Shown here piece by piece: positions 4,766-12,744 of a stretch of DNA of 24,167 nucleotides. Numbering within the stretch: the first letter of the stretch is position 1; each line of letters begins with the position of its first letter. A program made the translations under genes and the position numbers. The stretch comes from a virus. The DNA lies in the IMG/VR virus record IMGVR_UViG_3300046519_000390, positions 1 through 24,167 of that record. The stretch is one strand, 5' to 3'. Under the pieces are notes generated by a model that worked only from the letters and a program-made list of their open reading frames with translations, did no database searches and was not told the origin of the DNA.

Positions 4766-5521
4766 ATGTCAGCATTTGTGATGGCCGAACTCGGATTCGT
4801 GCAGCTCGCCGCCGAATTAGCTTTCCGCGCTGAGTACGATAACAACATCCTTCACTATTCCGTCTGTGAGTACCTGAGAATTGACCCGCAGGACTTCACA
4901 CCGGACGCCCACCCGCAGGCTTCCGTCAAGTGTCAGCAGCTTATGGACGCCAACATGTGCGCCGTCAATCAGAGCTACGGCCAGCACGAGCAGCCGACGC
5001 AGCTTTCGTTCGTCAAGGTCGCGCCTCAGTGGTCAGACCTCCAATTCTTCAAACATCTGACTTGCCTCCGCTATCAGATGAACGAAGGCGACGTGCCCGA
5101 AGGCGAGACGTTTAAGGCTCTGGACAGATTGTGCGGACAGGTCGCACAGAACATCTTGAGAGAGCAGGCCGATTATGACGCGCTCGCTTGGGGCTGGCCG
5201 GATACGACGGGAGAGCCGGAGTACATTCCGACGCCTAACACTTCGGGCGTGCTGACTCGTCTCGGTCAGGTCGTCGCCACGCGCGCAGCCGTTGATGTCA
5301 TCGCGGACGCAGGGCAAGACCCCATCGAATTTATCACCATGCACCAGCATCTTGAGCAGGGCGAGCTTGGCGAGGATGACTGGCAATCGAATCTGAGTGC
5401 AGTCGCCAACGACGACGACCGTGTGTTGTCGAAGTTTAAGACCTCGAAAGGCGAGTTCCTGTACGTCATTACCGAGTGCGACAGGAGCGCGACGACAATC
5501 TTGCTGCCGAGCGAATACTGA
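4766..5521 (+). CDS. Hypothetical protein, 251 aa
   Basis: A soluble alpha/beta protein with no signal peptide or membrane segment. The middle (about residues 85-145: VKVAPQWSDLQFFKHLTCLR, then a helix around FKALDRLCGQVAQNI) resembles an uncharacterised family seen on plasmids and phages, from memory only. The C-terminal quarter is acidic and ends in a beta-rich segment (EFLYVITECDRSATTILLPS). AGAAGGAGA precedes the ATG at 4766. It is the first large gene of the plus operon, and the spacer before it contains all three shared leader units. No enzymatic motif is visible and I cannot assign a function. Confidence 0.78.
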   Translation: MSAFVMAELGFVQLAAELAFRAEYDNNILHYSVCEYLRIDPQDFTPDAHPQASVKCQQLMDANMCAVNQSYGQHEQPTQLSFVKVAPQWSDLQFFKHLTCLRYQMNEGDVPEGETFKALDRLCGQVAQNILREQADYDALAWGWPDTTGEPEYIPTPNTSGVLTRLGQVVATRAAVDVIADAGQDPIEFITMHQHLEQGELGEDDWQSNLSAVANDDDRVLSKFKTSKGEFLYVITECDRSATTILLPSEY

Positions 5522-5532
5522 GCAGAGAAGCG

Positions 5533-5562
5533 GAGCGGGGAAGGCTGTCACCGACCCCGCTC
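5533..5562 (+). other. Intercistronic hairpin 4
   Basis: GAGCGGGG (5533-5540) pairs with CCCCGCTC (5555-5562), with a 14-nt loop in which GG and CC can form a small inner stem around CTGTCA. No strong U-tract. It lies in the 82-bp gap before the gene at 5604. Confidence 0.6.
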
Positions 5563-5603
5563 TTATCAACCCATAGCACACACCACTTCTAGGAGATGAG
5601 ACT

Positions 5604-5861
5604 ATGAGCGACAAGAAATCTATAGCCAAGAAACCATCCAAGCGCAAGACCGCCACGCGAGAAGAGAACCGCAGGCGATTAGCCGCAGACCTCGCCCGCG
5701 TCCTCGCCAATCCTGAAACCCCCGAAGGGCTTTACAACGCCATCGCGGATCAGCACTCAACATGGGAGTCTGAAATCAAATGGCACGAAGCCCCGGAGCT
5801 ACTACGGGCTTTGAATAACTACGCTCGCAAGGAAGCCGAGCGGACGGGAGGGCGCAGCTAA
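5604..5861 (+). CDS. Small hypothetical basic/helical protein
   Basis: The 85-aa product has a strongly basic N-terminus (MSDKKSIAKKPSKRKTATRE) followed by a helical domain with Trp residues in the middle (QHSTWESEIKWHEAPELLRA). The ATG has TAGGAGATGAGACT upstream. The stop overlaps the next ATG as TAATG, the only gene junction in the plus operon without a spacer and without a hairpin, so the two products are probably made together and may interact. No recognised family. Confidence 0.72.
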   Translation: MSDKKSIAKKPSKRKTATREENRRRLAADLARVLANPETPEGLYNAIADQHSTWESEIKWHEAPELLRALNNYARKEAERTGGRS

Positions 5862-6349
5862 TGAGAAAGAGAAAAGACGGCGACGGCCAGCGCGAGGTCG
5901 AGCAGCAGTTGAGAACCTACTTTGCCGAGGATAGAGACAAGGCCGAGGCCGACTTGCGACTGACAGAGCTTGCCGGGATGCTCCTGCACCACTCGCCCGC
6001 CCGTCAACAGCTTGCCGTTGACATCATGCGCGCCTGCTCTAAGGCGTGGAACGCTGCCCGCGATGAGTACGGCCACACGAATCTGCTTCATCCGACAGAG
6101 CGCGCGATTGTCCACACATACCACGAGCTTTTAATTGAGCTTGTGAATGCCCTTGAGCCTTTGCCCGTTCACGAAACAATCAAGCGTGAGCTTGAGATTT
6201 ATGGAGCGGGCGCAGACTTCAAAACCAAGACGGCCATCAATCGCGCGCTCAAGAGCGGCGACAAAAGAGCCATTGAAAGCTTGTGGGAAACCGTGAATGT
6301 GTACGGCACGGTCAACGAGCCGAGGAAGGGGAAAAAGAAGCGCGCATAA
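5861..6349 (+). CDS. Hypothetical helical protein
   Basis: The 162-aa product is predominantly alpha-helical with charged ends (MRKRKDGDGQREVEQQLR at the start, EPRKGKKKRA at the end). Its start codon overlaps the stop of the previous gene (TAATG), indicating translational coupling. The central region (about residues 35-115) shows regular hydrophobic spacing (LTELAGMLLHHSPARQQLAV, TYHELLIELVNALEPLPVHE) suggestive of a helical bundle. No cysteines except C54, no metal site, no nuclease or HTH signature. Function not assignable. Confidence 0.75.
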   Translation: MRKRKDGDGQREVEQQLRTYFAEDRDKAEADLRLTELAGMLLHHSPARQQLAVDIMRACSKAWNAARDEYGHTNLLHPTERAIVHTYHELLIELVNALEPLPVHETIKRELEIYGAGADFKTKTAINRALKSGDKRAIESLWETVNVYGTVNEPRKGKKKRA

Positions 6350-6357
6350 CACGAGGC

Positions 6358-6393
6358 GAGAGCGGAAAGGTGCTGATAACACCATCCGCTCTC
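6358..6393 (+). other. Intercistronic hairpin 5
   Basis: GAGAGCGGA (6358-6366) pairs with TCCGCTCTC (6385-6393). An inner GGTG (6369-6372)/CACC (6380-6383) closes the 7-nt loop CTGATAA. This is the same two-tier layout and the same GGTG/CACC inner stem as hairpin 1, with a different loop. No U-tract. Confidence 0.65.
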
Positions 6394-6433
6394 TTCACCC
6401 ATGACCGCATCACCCGCAAAGGAGACTAGAGCC

Positions 6434-8104
6434 ATGAATGATACGCATAAGCCTACAGGAAAAAACAGGCAGCGAAAAGAGACGCGCCGCGTCCGTGTCA
6501 GTGTCAGGCGCTTTGAGAAATACGGCATTGAGCGCGGCGACGTAGCAACCTACCTGAACGACGAAGAGATAGCGATAGGGGATTTAGGATATTTCGCCGT
6601 GACCTGTAACTACAGCGACCACCGGCAGTATTACAACGCGCTCGCTTTTCTCTGCGAGCAGGACAAGACTTGCGGTAACAGCTGGAACTATAAGCGCACA
6701 TCAGAAGATTTGTGCATCAGGTACGACCCAAGCCAATGCGAGCACCACCATGCGGGGAGGGCATACGGCCGCGTGATCGAGATTGAACGACACGGCCAGC
6801 CCATTGAAACCGCGCTCGACCTCAGAGCCGCCCACGAGCGAGACGGGCGAGATTGTTACCCGAAGGAGGCTCTGCATCCAACCCGGCCCGCCATCCCTCC
6901 AACCCACAAGGCAGAAGAACTAACGACCCAGCACGCCATTCCCGACAACCTGATAACGTCGCCGATGATCGCCGGATTTACACTCGCCGACCTGTTGGGG
7001 CTCTGGCCGAGCGACCCCGCGCCGTTCCTGTTCACCATCACCAATGACAACCTACACCGCGTCGGCCTCCAACCCCAAGACGTACTAATCGGCTTCAAAA
7101 CCGACGACATCAAGCAGGGCGATCTTGTTCTAGCCCGCGTCGGCGAGCACCTGCTAGTGCGGCTTTACTCTCGCTTTCAAGATTGCGTCATCCTCGGCAC
7201 GGCCGGAGGCGAGGCCACCAGCAATCGCTCAGAGGACATTGAGATCGTCGGGCGCATCATTCGAGCAATGCGTAAAAGCGGCCTCGCCGACGTGTTGGGC
7301 ATCAGACCCGCGCACGTTGTCTCAAATATCCCGCCGAAGCGAGAGACGGAGGACAAACGCGCCGACTTCAGCTACACAAATCATTGGTGGACTGCCGCCT
7401 GGTCAAGTAAGCAGCTCCGCCGCTGCGCCGACAAGATCGCGCTCATTCAGGCCACCGGCACAGACGAGCAAAGGGCGATACTGGCAACAGCCCTTGAGTA
7501 TCGCGCTGAATATTCAGACGTGCTGACCTTCTTTCCAGACGTGGACATCTACTCGCCGGAATCCCTCTACATCACGGAATACTGCATCTCCTGTCGGCTG
7601 CGATGGACAGAGGACAGCAACAAGATGGAGCAGCTACGCATGAATACCCCAAGCGCCTACCTTTGGGTAAACAATGTCTGCAATGACTTGCTCACAGAGA
7701 AGGGCATGAAGAAGATCAGGAAACAGATTCAATCTGGAAACACCCCGGGGAACTATCGCAGCCGTTCTCACCAAGACGCGCCGATATGCGGCTTCATAAA
7801 CGGACAAAAGACCTACACCGCAGATGTGGACTTGCCACGAGACGGCATCAACAAAGGCGACCGCGTTGTAGTCGAGTTATGCGACGAGATTCCCAACGCC
7901 TGCGTTGGAGCCGTGAGGCATAGATGCCGCGTCACCATCAATCGCATCTACACGCCCGACCCCGACCATATCCGCATCGGCGAGGACTACGAGGACATAG
8001 AGAAGCGCGACCACGTTGAGATCATCGGCAAGGTCGTTAAGGTCATCAAGAAGAAGTTGCCGAAAGACGATGACGGGATTCTTGACGCTGACATTGTTGG
8101 ATAA
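6434..8104 (+). CDS. Large protein with three LexA/S24-like beta segments
   Basis: A 556-aa protein. Three stretches look like the beta fold of the S24/LexA peptidase family: about residues 20-120 (YGIERGDVAT ... IGDLGYFAV ... GRVIEIERHG), 195-280 (VGLQPQDVLIGFK ... IKQGDLVLARVGEHLLVRL ... DIEIVGRIIRAMRK) and 460-545 (DGINKGDRVVVEL ... DHVEIIGKVVKVIKKK). Each ends in a GxVI-like strand. In the middle segment the S24 nucleophile site reads NDNL instead of a GDSM-type serine, and the VKR lysine site reads VRL, so autoproteolysis is unlikely. No HTH is present. The ATG at 6434 (AAGGAG upstream) is preferred over 6401. It is the largest protein of the plus operon. It might be an anti-SOS or anti-repressor protein that mimics S24 regulators, or a scaffold; this is inference. 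Confidence 0.65.
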   Translation: MNDTHKPTGKNRQRKETRRVRVSVRRFEKYGIERGDVATYLNDEEIAIGDLGYFAVTCNYSDHRQYYNALAFLCEQDKTCGNSWNYKRTSEDLCIRYDPSQCEHHHAGRAYGRVIEIERHGQPIETALDLRAAHERDGRDCYPKEALHPTRPAIPPTHKAEELTTQHAIPDNLITSPMIAGFTLADLLGLWPSDPAPFLFTITNDNLHRVGLQPQDVLIGFKTDDIKQGDLVLARVGEHLLVRLYSRFQDCVILGTAGGEATSNRSEDIEIVGRIIRAMRKSGLADVLGIRPAHVVSNIPPKRETEDKRADFSYTNHWWTAAWSSKQLRRCADKIALIQATGTDEQRAILATALEYRAEYSDVLTFFPDVDIYSPESLYITEYCISCRLRWTEDSNKMEQLRMNTPSAYLWVNNVCNDLLTEKGMKKIRKQIQSGNTPGNYRSRSHQDAPICGFINGQKTYTADVDLPRDGINKGDRVVVELCDEIPNACVGAVRHRCRVTINRIYTPDPDHIRIGEDYEDIEKRDHVEIIGKVVKVIKKKLPKDDDGILDADIVG

Positions 8105-8111
8105 ATGAAGC

Positions 8112-8146
8112 GGGAGCGGCCACGCCTCGACAGCAGCGCCGCTCCC
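8112..8146 (+). other. Intercistronic hairpin 6
   Basis: GGGAGCGGC (8112-8120) pairs perfectly with GCCGCTCCC (8138-8146) over 9 bp, with a 17-nt loop. No U-tract follows. It lies between the stop at 8104 and the ATG at 8180. Confidence 0.62.
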
Positions 8147-8179
8147 AAGCTTTCCACCCTTAAACATGGAGATGCAAAG

Positions 8180-8620
8180 ATGAAAAGCAAAAGACAAACT
8201 AATACCGACCGCTTGAAAGCACAAGCTCAAGCCCTCTTCAACCTCATGGACGGATGGAATGACGAGCTGCCGGACTTCGCCTACAACGGCATCATGGAAA
8301 CCATTGACCGCGTAGCGCGCAGGTTCGGAGTCGAAGCCACATGGAGCCAGAACGACAACGAGGACGAGAGGCGAGCCGAAGACCTCGCCTTCATCACCGA
8401 AGTTGTCAGGAGAGCAGGGATATACACCCTGCCGGGACGCAACTCCGTTGAGGCGTTGGCCGAACACGTCGCGGGAGTGATGAGCAATCCGCACGCATCC
8501 GAGGAAATCAAAATGGCTCTCGGCGAGGCCGTAGACCCGATTGTTGACGAGGTACACATGACGCCGGAAGTTCTCAGAATCGCCTTTGAGAAGCAGGCGC
8601 AGAGCGAAGCCGTCAACTAG
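8180..8620 (+). CDS. Hypothetical acidic helical protein
   Basis: The 146-aa product starts with a basic segment (MKSKRQTNTDRLKAQAQAL) and becomes strongly acidic and helical (NDNEDERRAEDLAFITEVVR). The ATG at 8180 with GGAG upstream is chosen over the in-frame ATG at 8105, which would translate through hairpin 6. There is no cysteine, no signal peptide and no recognised motif. An intrinsic terminator-like hairpin follows at 8628-8662, so transcription may be partly stopped before the HNH gene. Confidence 0.72.
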   Translation: MKSKRQTNTDRLKAQAQALFNLMDGWNDELPDFAYNGIMETIDRVARRFGVEATWSQNDNEDERRAEDLAFITEVVRRAGIYTLPGRNSVEALAEHVAGVMSNPHASEEIKMALGEAVDPIVDEVHMTPEVLRIAFEKQAQSEAVN

Positions 8621-8627
8621 CGGGACA

Positions 8628-8662
8628 GCGGGCGTGGCTCCGGCTGCGCCCGCCCCCTTTTT
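8628..8662 (+). terminator. Intercistronic hairpin 7 with U-tract (intrinsic terminator)
   Basis: GCGGGCG (8628-8634) pairs with CGCCCGC (8647-8653), followed by CCCC and TTTTT (8658-8662). It is the only hairpin of the plus operon with a proper U-tract. It would attenuate transcription into the HNH gene or mark its separate regulation. Confidence 0.7.
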
Positions 8663-8683
8663 GTTCAGCACCGGAGATGAGAG

Positions 8684-9121
8684 ATGAAGAAACAGGATGA
8701 AGAACCACAGCCGCGCGGCTTCGTCACGTCCGCGCACTTCGAGGCGTTGAGAATAATTCGCAGAGAGCAGCCGGAGCTTTACATGACCATGAGCCGCAGC
8801 GTTAAAGCCCAGGTCGAGCTTTATAGTCTCTGGCGCAACCGTCACAAGAAGAAGAGGCAGGCAGCAGCCAGAGATAAGAGGATACAGAACCTCGGCGGTC
8901 TGTGTGTGTGCTGCGGAGAGAATATCAGGCTCGCGCTGTCTTATGACCACATCATACCGAAGTCCAAAGGCGGCACGAAGCAGCCGGATAACATTCAGCT
9001 TCTATGCTTGAGCTGCAACCAGCTTAAAGGTACGGGCGCGATGTGCCAGCACCAACAGATCGCCAGAGGGTTAATCTGGCAGAACATCACACCGGCAGCA
9101 GAAAGTCAGGAAGTAGCGTGA
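8684..9121 (+). CDS. HNH endonuclease
   Basis: The 145-aa protein carries a complete HNH nuclease domain at about residues 70-118. Paired zinc-binding cysteines lie in CVCCGE and CLSCN, the catalytic histidine in YDHIIP, then KGGTKQPDNIQLLC and the asparagine of SCNQLKGT. The N-terminal 65 residues are helical and basic (RNRHKKKRQAAARDKR), suitable for DNA binding. It is the last gene of the plus operon, converging on the large terminase. In cos-type phages an HNH protein next to terminase is needed for DNA cleavage at packaging. A solitary homing-type or anti-host nuclease is the alternative. A GGAG site precedes the ATG. Confidence 0.88.
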   Translation: MKKQDEEPQPRGFVTSAHFEALRIIRREQPELYMTMSRSVKAQVELYSLWRNRHKKKRQAAARDKRIQNLGGLCVCCGENIRLALSYDHIIPKSKGGTKQPDNIQLLCLSCNQLKGTGAMCQHQQIARGLIWQNITPAAESQEVA

Positions 9122-9143
9122 TGTAGGAGGCGTTTTTAAGGAG

Positions 9144-9181
9144 CGAGACAGGCCGGAGTATGGACTTTTCGGCCTGTCTCG
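9144..9181. terminator. Hairpin 8 in the convergent region (12-bp perfect stem)
   Basis: CGAGACAGGCCG (9144-9155) and CGGCCTGTCTCG (9170-9181) pair perfectly around a 14-nt loop. It stands 22 bases after the HNH stop and before the end of terminase coding from the other side, so it could terminate or stabilise transcripts from both strands. There is no U-tract on either side, so terminator activity is uncertain. Confidence 0.55.
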
Positions 9182-9282
9182 ACCACTAGATATTGTGATT
9201 GCACAGGAAGAGTGCAAAGAAGGGAAATTGTCTGTTGAAATCAGAGACGGCCACCACAACAGATTGTGATGCTCTATCTCTT

Positions 9283-9301
9283 TCAGACTGTCGGAGTCTG
9301 A
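9283..9301. terminator. Second convergent-region hairpin
   Basis: TCAGACT (9283-9289) and AGTCTGA (9295-9301) form a 7-bp stem with a 5-nt loop, followed on the plus strand by TAATATTTATT. It lies 49 bases beyond the terminase stop codon. The remaining part of 9122-9350 contains no gene that I can support. Confidence 0.4.
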
Positions 9302-9350
9302 TAATATTTATTATGTGTGAAGGGAATTATTCAGGCGTTATCCGACGCGG

Positions 9351-11393
9351 CTAATCATCAAGCTCATTGCCGTACATATCTCTTTTTCCGGACTTCGGGC
9401 GCAGCGTCTCTCTTGCCATGTCGCGCGCCGCGAGGTAGGAAATCTCATCATGCGGCAGCATCCCTCGCTTGCCCGGTATTCTCAAAGATTCAAACCGGGA
9501 CTCGGGCGGAGTTAAAGCTGTAATCCTTTCGCCCTCCGTCATCGGCGCGGCCTGCGGGGCTCCGTCGAAGAACTGCATCATTAGAAGATTGCCGTAGTCA
9601 TCATTCATCTTCATCGGCCCGTACTCGATTGCGCCCGACTCGGACACCTTGATCGGACGGTTGCGCCAATGCTTGAATTGATAACGAGCGAGGTCTGAGC
9701 CGTGCAGTCTGTCAGGCGTCACAGCCGAAGGGTATGCAGCCTGTTCTTTCTTCACCACGAGAAAGAATCTGGCATACCCCATCTGGCCGGGCTTGAAGGG
9801 ATGCGGCCTTTCATAGTCAACCTTCTGATAATGGTTTATCCATTCGATGCCGCCACCTTCCCCCGGATTAGCAGGCTGAAACGGCAGGCCGAAGCAGTCA
9901 TTGTAAATCCTGAGAGCATCGTTAGCCTGTTCGTGTGAGCCGCGAAATCTCTTATATCTTTTCTTCTCTAAGAGAGGCCGCACGTACTGAGGAATGACCT
10001 TTGCCAGCGTCTCACGCTCCAACCTCAAACGCTCCGTCGGACTCGGCACATAGCGGGACAACCCCTCGCGCTCGAACTGCGCCTGCACTAACTCTTCCCA
10101 CTCGCGCACAACACCCTCGACCGTCACCGTTGGAGAGATCGTCTTGAGCATCGCTAAGCCCACGTCATCGGCCAATGTGCCAGCCTCATAACTCAGTGCA
10201 TTGAACATGAAGATGAAACCCGGCAGCGGGTCGAACTGCCCAGCGACGGTTAAGCTGGCCGAGACATTAGCATGATAGGCCGACTTGGTTTTAGACCAAT
10301 CATTCCCACCGTACTTGTACCATCTATCCGGCGGCTCTTTTGCCCCGTAGATAGCCTCAAACTCTTCCTCAGTGATGACGTGGACATCATCATCCCAATT
10401 CGGCAGCACCTTCTCTGTCCTGTCATCCGTGAAGTCGTGTTGATACTCGGCGAGGAACGCAGACCGACCGGACTTAGCCAGGAACCGGCGAGCAGCGGCC
10501 ATATCAATATCAGGCCACGTTGGGGCGCAGGACTTGATTCTCCAGACGTGGTTTGTCTCGTCAACTTCAAGTTCCAAATCTTCAAAAGCTTTGACGGGTC
10601 CAGACACGATGCGCTCAGAGAGTACGTCCGTCCTGCGAGTGTAGATTTGATTCAGCACCGAATCTTCATCAATCAGATTTTGAGCAAAGAGTGTGATCGT
10701 GTCGGCTTGACCGGCAGGCAGGATAGAGCGCGAGATAACTTTTATTTTCTTCTCAACTTGAGCGGGAGAATCTTTCTCGCTGTCCACATCATCGAGGACG
10801 ATCATCGTAAAGCGCAGGTCTTTCTTGCGGCCTCCGCGTATCCCCTGCTCAAGTCCGACCGGGATTATTCCCCACCCCGAAGCCGTCGCCAGATAATCCT
10901 TTGACCATCCGATTTGATTACCATGCAAACCGACTTCGGGAGATGCCAGCCCAGGGTAATAGTAGGCTATCTCAGAGGATTCTAAGCGGTCACGAATAGC
11001 AGCAACGTGGTCAAGAGCTTGCCCCTCAGTCTCACAGGCATAAAGCACATAGCCTTCCCCCAAGACTGCGCCCTCTGCGATGCACGCCCATTCAACGTGC
11101 GAGCTTTTCCCACCGCCGCGAAACCAAATGGCGAGAAAGGCCAGCTCGTCATCCGCCAGAGGTTCGCCCCGCAGACGCTTCATTGTGATGCGCCAATACC
11201 ACGCCCATTTTTCACGATGGAAATATGAGAAGGAACCCGTAAAGGTGCGAGCACCGAGCGTCTTTAGCCAAACCTCGAAGCCTCTGGATTCAAGCTCTAC
11301 GGCCTGCGTCGTCTTCGGATAAGGTACGGGATTCTCAAGCACCCGCAGGGTTGCCGCAGACTTCCGAGCTAATCTATCTAGTGTGCTGCTCAA
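9351..11393 (-). CDS. terL: Phage terminase large subunit
   Basis: The 680-aa protein has the two-domain layout of a packaging motor. The N-terminal ATPase includes a Walker A-like WFRGGGKSSHVE (about residues 90-100) and a Walker B-like strand with acidic pair MIVLDDVDSE. An RNase H-like nuclease region follows, with an acidic strand in YKYGGNDWSKTKSAYHANVS. A motif SHEQANDALRIYNDCFGLP and a C-terminal tail follow. It is somewhat longer than the common 450-600 aa. The start is a TTG at 11393 overlapping the TGA of the small terminase gene (TTGA); no ATG or GTG lies between the preceding in-frame stop and this TTG. It is the last gene of the late operon, as in T7. It should dock on a portal, which is not encoded here. 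Confidence 0.9.
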   Translation of the reverse strand: MSSTLDRLARKSAATLRVLENPVPYPKTTQAVELESRGFEVWLKTLGARTFTGSFSYFHREKWAWYWRITMKRLRGEPLADDELAFLAIWFRGGGKSSHVEWACIAEGAVLGEGYVLYACETEGQALDHVAAIRDRLESSEIAYYYPGLASPEVGLHGNQIGWSKDYLATASGWGIIPVGLEQGIRGGRKKDLRFTMIVLDDVDSEKDSPAQVEKKIKVISRSILPAGQADTITLFAQNLIDEDSVLNQIYTRRTDVLSERIVSGPVKAFEDLELEVDETNHVWRIKSCAPTWPDIDMAAARRFLAKSGRSAFLAEYQHDFTDDRTEKVLPNWDDDVHVITEEEFEAIYGAKEPPDRWYKYGGNDWSKTKSAYHANVSASLTVAGQFDPLPGFIFMFNALSYEAGTLADDVGLAMLKTISPTVTVEGVVREWEELVQAQFEREGLSRYVPSPTERLRLERETLAKVIPQYVRPLLEKKRYKRFRGSHEQANDALRIYNDCFGLPFQPANPGEGGGIEWINHYQKVDYERPHPFKPGQMGYARFFLVVKKEQAAYPSAVTPDRLHGSDLARYQFKHWRNRPIKVSESGAIEYGPMKMNDDYGNLLMMQFFDGAPQAAPMTEGERITALTPPESRFESLRIPGKRGMLPHDEISYLAARDMARETLRPKSGKRDMYGNELDD

Positions 11394-11833
11394 TGGCTTA
11401 GCTGTGAGACTTCAGGATAATGGACGGAGAGCGCCGTAATCGCTTCAGCCCGCGTGCAGGGTTCGCCCAAATCAGCGGCCTCCTGCATGATTCTTTCTAT
11501 CTCGCTTTCCATCCGTGCTCGTTTGTCATTCGTGATCGTGATGCTCTGCGCGGGCTTCCCTTCCGTCCTGTCGCCAATCTCTTTCAAGAGGCCGACGAGC
11601 TGGCGGACATCTCCGTCTCTGGCCTGCATCACAGCCCGATCAGCTATCACTTCGGCAAAGGTGCGACGCTCCGGATCTGTCTCATCTACCTGTGCCAACT
11701 TGCTGCGAATAGCAGATGAGAGCAGCGCAGACTTCGGACGACCAGCCGGATTGCCAGATTGCCCCGGCTTGAATGGCCTGAGATTAGCAAGGCTTCGCGC
11801 CTTGGCGTCCTCCGTCTCTGTCTCTTCACTCAT
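11390..11833 (-). CDS. terS: Putative terminase small subunit, DUF5681-type
   Basis: The 147-aa protein carries the signature FKPGQSGNPAGRPKSALLSS at residues 20-39, the DUF5681 motif frequently found directly upstream of large terminase genes. A helical region follows (FAEVIADRAVMQARDGDVRQ, LVGLLKEIGDRTEG), suitable for oligomerisation and DNA recognition. Its start overlaps the stop of the preceding gene by eight bases and its stop overlaps the TTG start of terL, so the three are translationally coupled. Expected job: recognise the packaging site and present DNA to the motor. Assignment rests on the motif and on adjacency; the family as a whole lacks a proven function. Confidence 0.72.
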   Translation of the reverse strand: MSEETETEDAKARSLANLRPFKPGQSGNPAGRPKSALLSSAIRSKLAQVDETDPERRTFAEVIADRAVMQARDGDVRQLVGLLKEIGDRTEGKPAQSITITNDKRARMESEIERIMQEAADLGEPCTRAEAITALSVHYPEVSQLSH

Positions 11834-12062
11834 CGCCCTTGCACTCCGGCGATTCCGGCAGGCTCTCCACCGCCGTCAACGCCTGCGAGACTTGAGACAG
11901 CCCTTGCGTGGCCTCATCATACGCAGCCTGCGCTTTCGCTTTCGCCTCTGTCGCTGCCGCCTGCGTGTTCTCTAACCGCTCCTGTGTGGATTGCAGCAGG
12001 AAAGAGATTCGCGTCCGCTCTTGGTGCGTCATTGTGTAAGTTACGTCTGTTCCTGTGGGCAT
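11826..12062 (-). CDS. Small coiled-coil protein in the late operon
   Basis: The 78-aa product is hydrophilic, with a continuous helix from about residue 10 to 65 rich in Gln, Ala, Glu and Thr (RLENTQAAATEAKAKAQAAY). It has no transmembrane helix, so although it occupies the place of the T7 holin gene 17.5, it is not a holin by sequence. Two tandem ATG codons exist (12065 and 12062). The second is chosen because AAGGAGG ends only one base before the first. The stop of the upstream 222-aa gene overlaps the ATGATG. It could be a trimerising fibre partner or a scaffold. Confidence 0.65.
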   Translation of the reverse strand: MPTGTDVTYTMTHQERTRISFLLQSTQERLENTQAAATEAKAKAQAAYDEATQGLSQVSQALTAVESLPESPECKGDE

Positions 12063-12730
12063 CATGCCTCCTTATAGAATCCGAATATACTTGCCTGAAA
12101 GGTTGCCGGGTCGTCCGAACGGTCGCCCAGCTTGAAGCGCACAAAACCACCGGGAGCGACGGCCACCTTTGCCAGCGCAGACGGAATCAAGTGCTGCACG
12201 ACGCTTGAACTGTTGAGCGCAAGCTGCGTTGATTGAATGACCGTGCCGCCGCCAACCGACTCTTTGATCGTGATGCTCGGCGTGTTCGTGATGACGTTCG
12301 TGGTCGCGCCATAGCAGACAACTTTCGTCACAATGAGGCCGGTCGCTTCTTCGTTCTCGAACAAGTCCTGGTCAGTGGCTATGAAGGCGTTGACCGTCAC
12401 GGTATCAAGCAGTTGCTCGCCGCTGGCCGTCGAGATGTTAGCCGAGCCGAACACATGCCAGTCGCCGCGATCATCTATCTGTAAACTCACGGCAGCGGCT
12501 TGACCGGAGAGGGTTGTAATAACATTCCCCTGCGTATCTCTGAGCGTGACCACGTTGGAATTACTGCCCGTCTGGACGATGAATAACTCACGTTGCCCGC
12601 CGTTCGTGATGCTGTAGAGCCGACCGGAGAGAGCGCCCGCAGAGGCGTCCACCAGCAGCATGTAATCATTTTGCGTCGCGGTGAAATTACCCGATACCCT
12701 TCTCACTAAGATTGGAGCATGTACTGTCAT
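12062..12730 (-). CDS. Beta-rich virion protein, possible tail fibre or decoration
   Basis: The 222-aa protein is dominated by predicted beta strands and small polar residues (Gly, Thr, Ser, Val, Asn), with few lysines. Examples are FTATQNDYMLLVDASAGALS and TNGGQRELFIVQTGSNSNVV. It lies after the transglycosylase gene and before the terminases, the slot of T7 fibre gene 17, but it is far shorter than a T7 fibre (553 aa) and has no collagen-like or trimeric-needle repeats. GAGGT nine bases before the ATG supports the start. A head-decoration or baseplate-like role is equally possible. I see no sign that it is a major capsid protein, but a structure prediction would decide. Confidence 0.62.
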   Translation of the reverse strand: MTVHAPILVRRVSGNFTATQNDYMLLVDASAGALSGRLYSITNGGQRELFIVQTGSNSNVVTLRDTQGNVITTLSGQAAAVSLQIDDRGDWHVFGSANISTASGEQLLDTVTVNAFIATDQDLFENEEATGLIVTKVVCYGATTNVITNTPSITIKESVGGGTVIQSTQLALNSSSVVQHLIPSALAKVAVAPGGFVRFKLGDRSDDPATFQASIFGFYKEA

Positions 12731-12744
12731 CTTGTGTTACCTCT

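Noticed and set aside
5033-5710. 225-codon minus-strand open frame
   Set aside because: It is antisense to the 251-aa gene and hairpin 4, is Arg/Ser/Leu-rich, and has no start signal.
7877-8950. 357-codon minus-strand open frame
   Set aside because: It lies antisense to three well-supported plus genes, has no ribosome-binding site, and its sequence looks like translated antisense GC-rich DNA.
10272-10904. 210-codon plus-strand open frame
   Set aside because: It is antisense to the terminase ATPase/nuclease region and has no support of its own.
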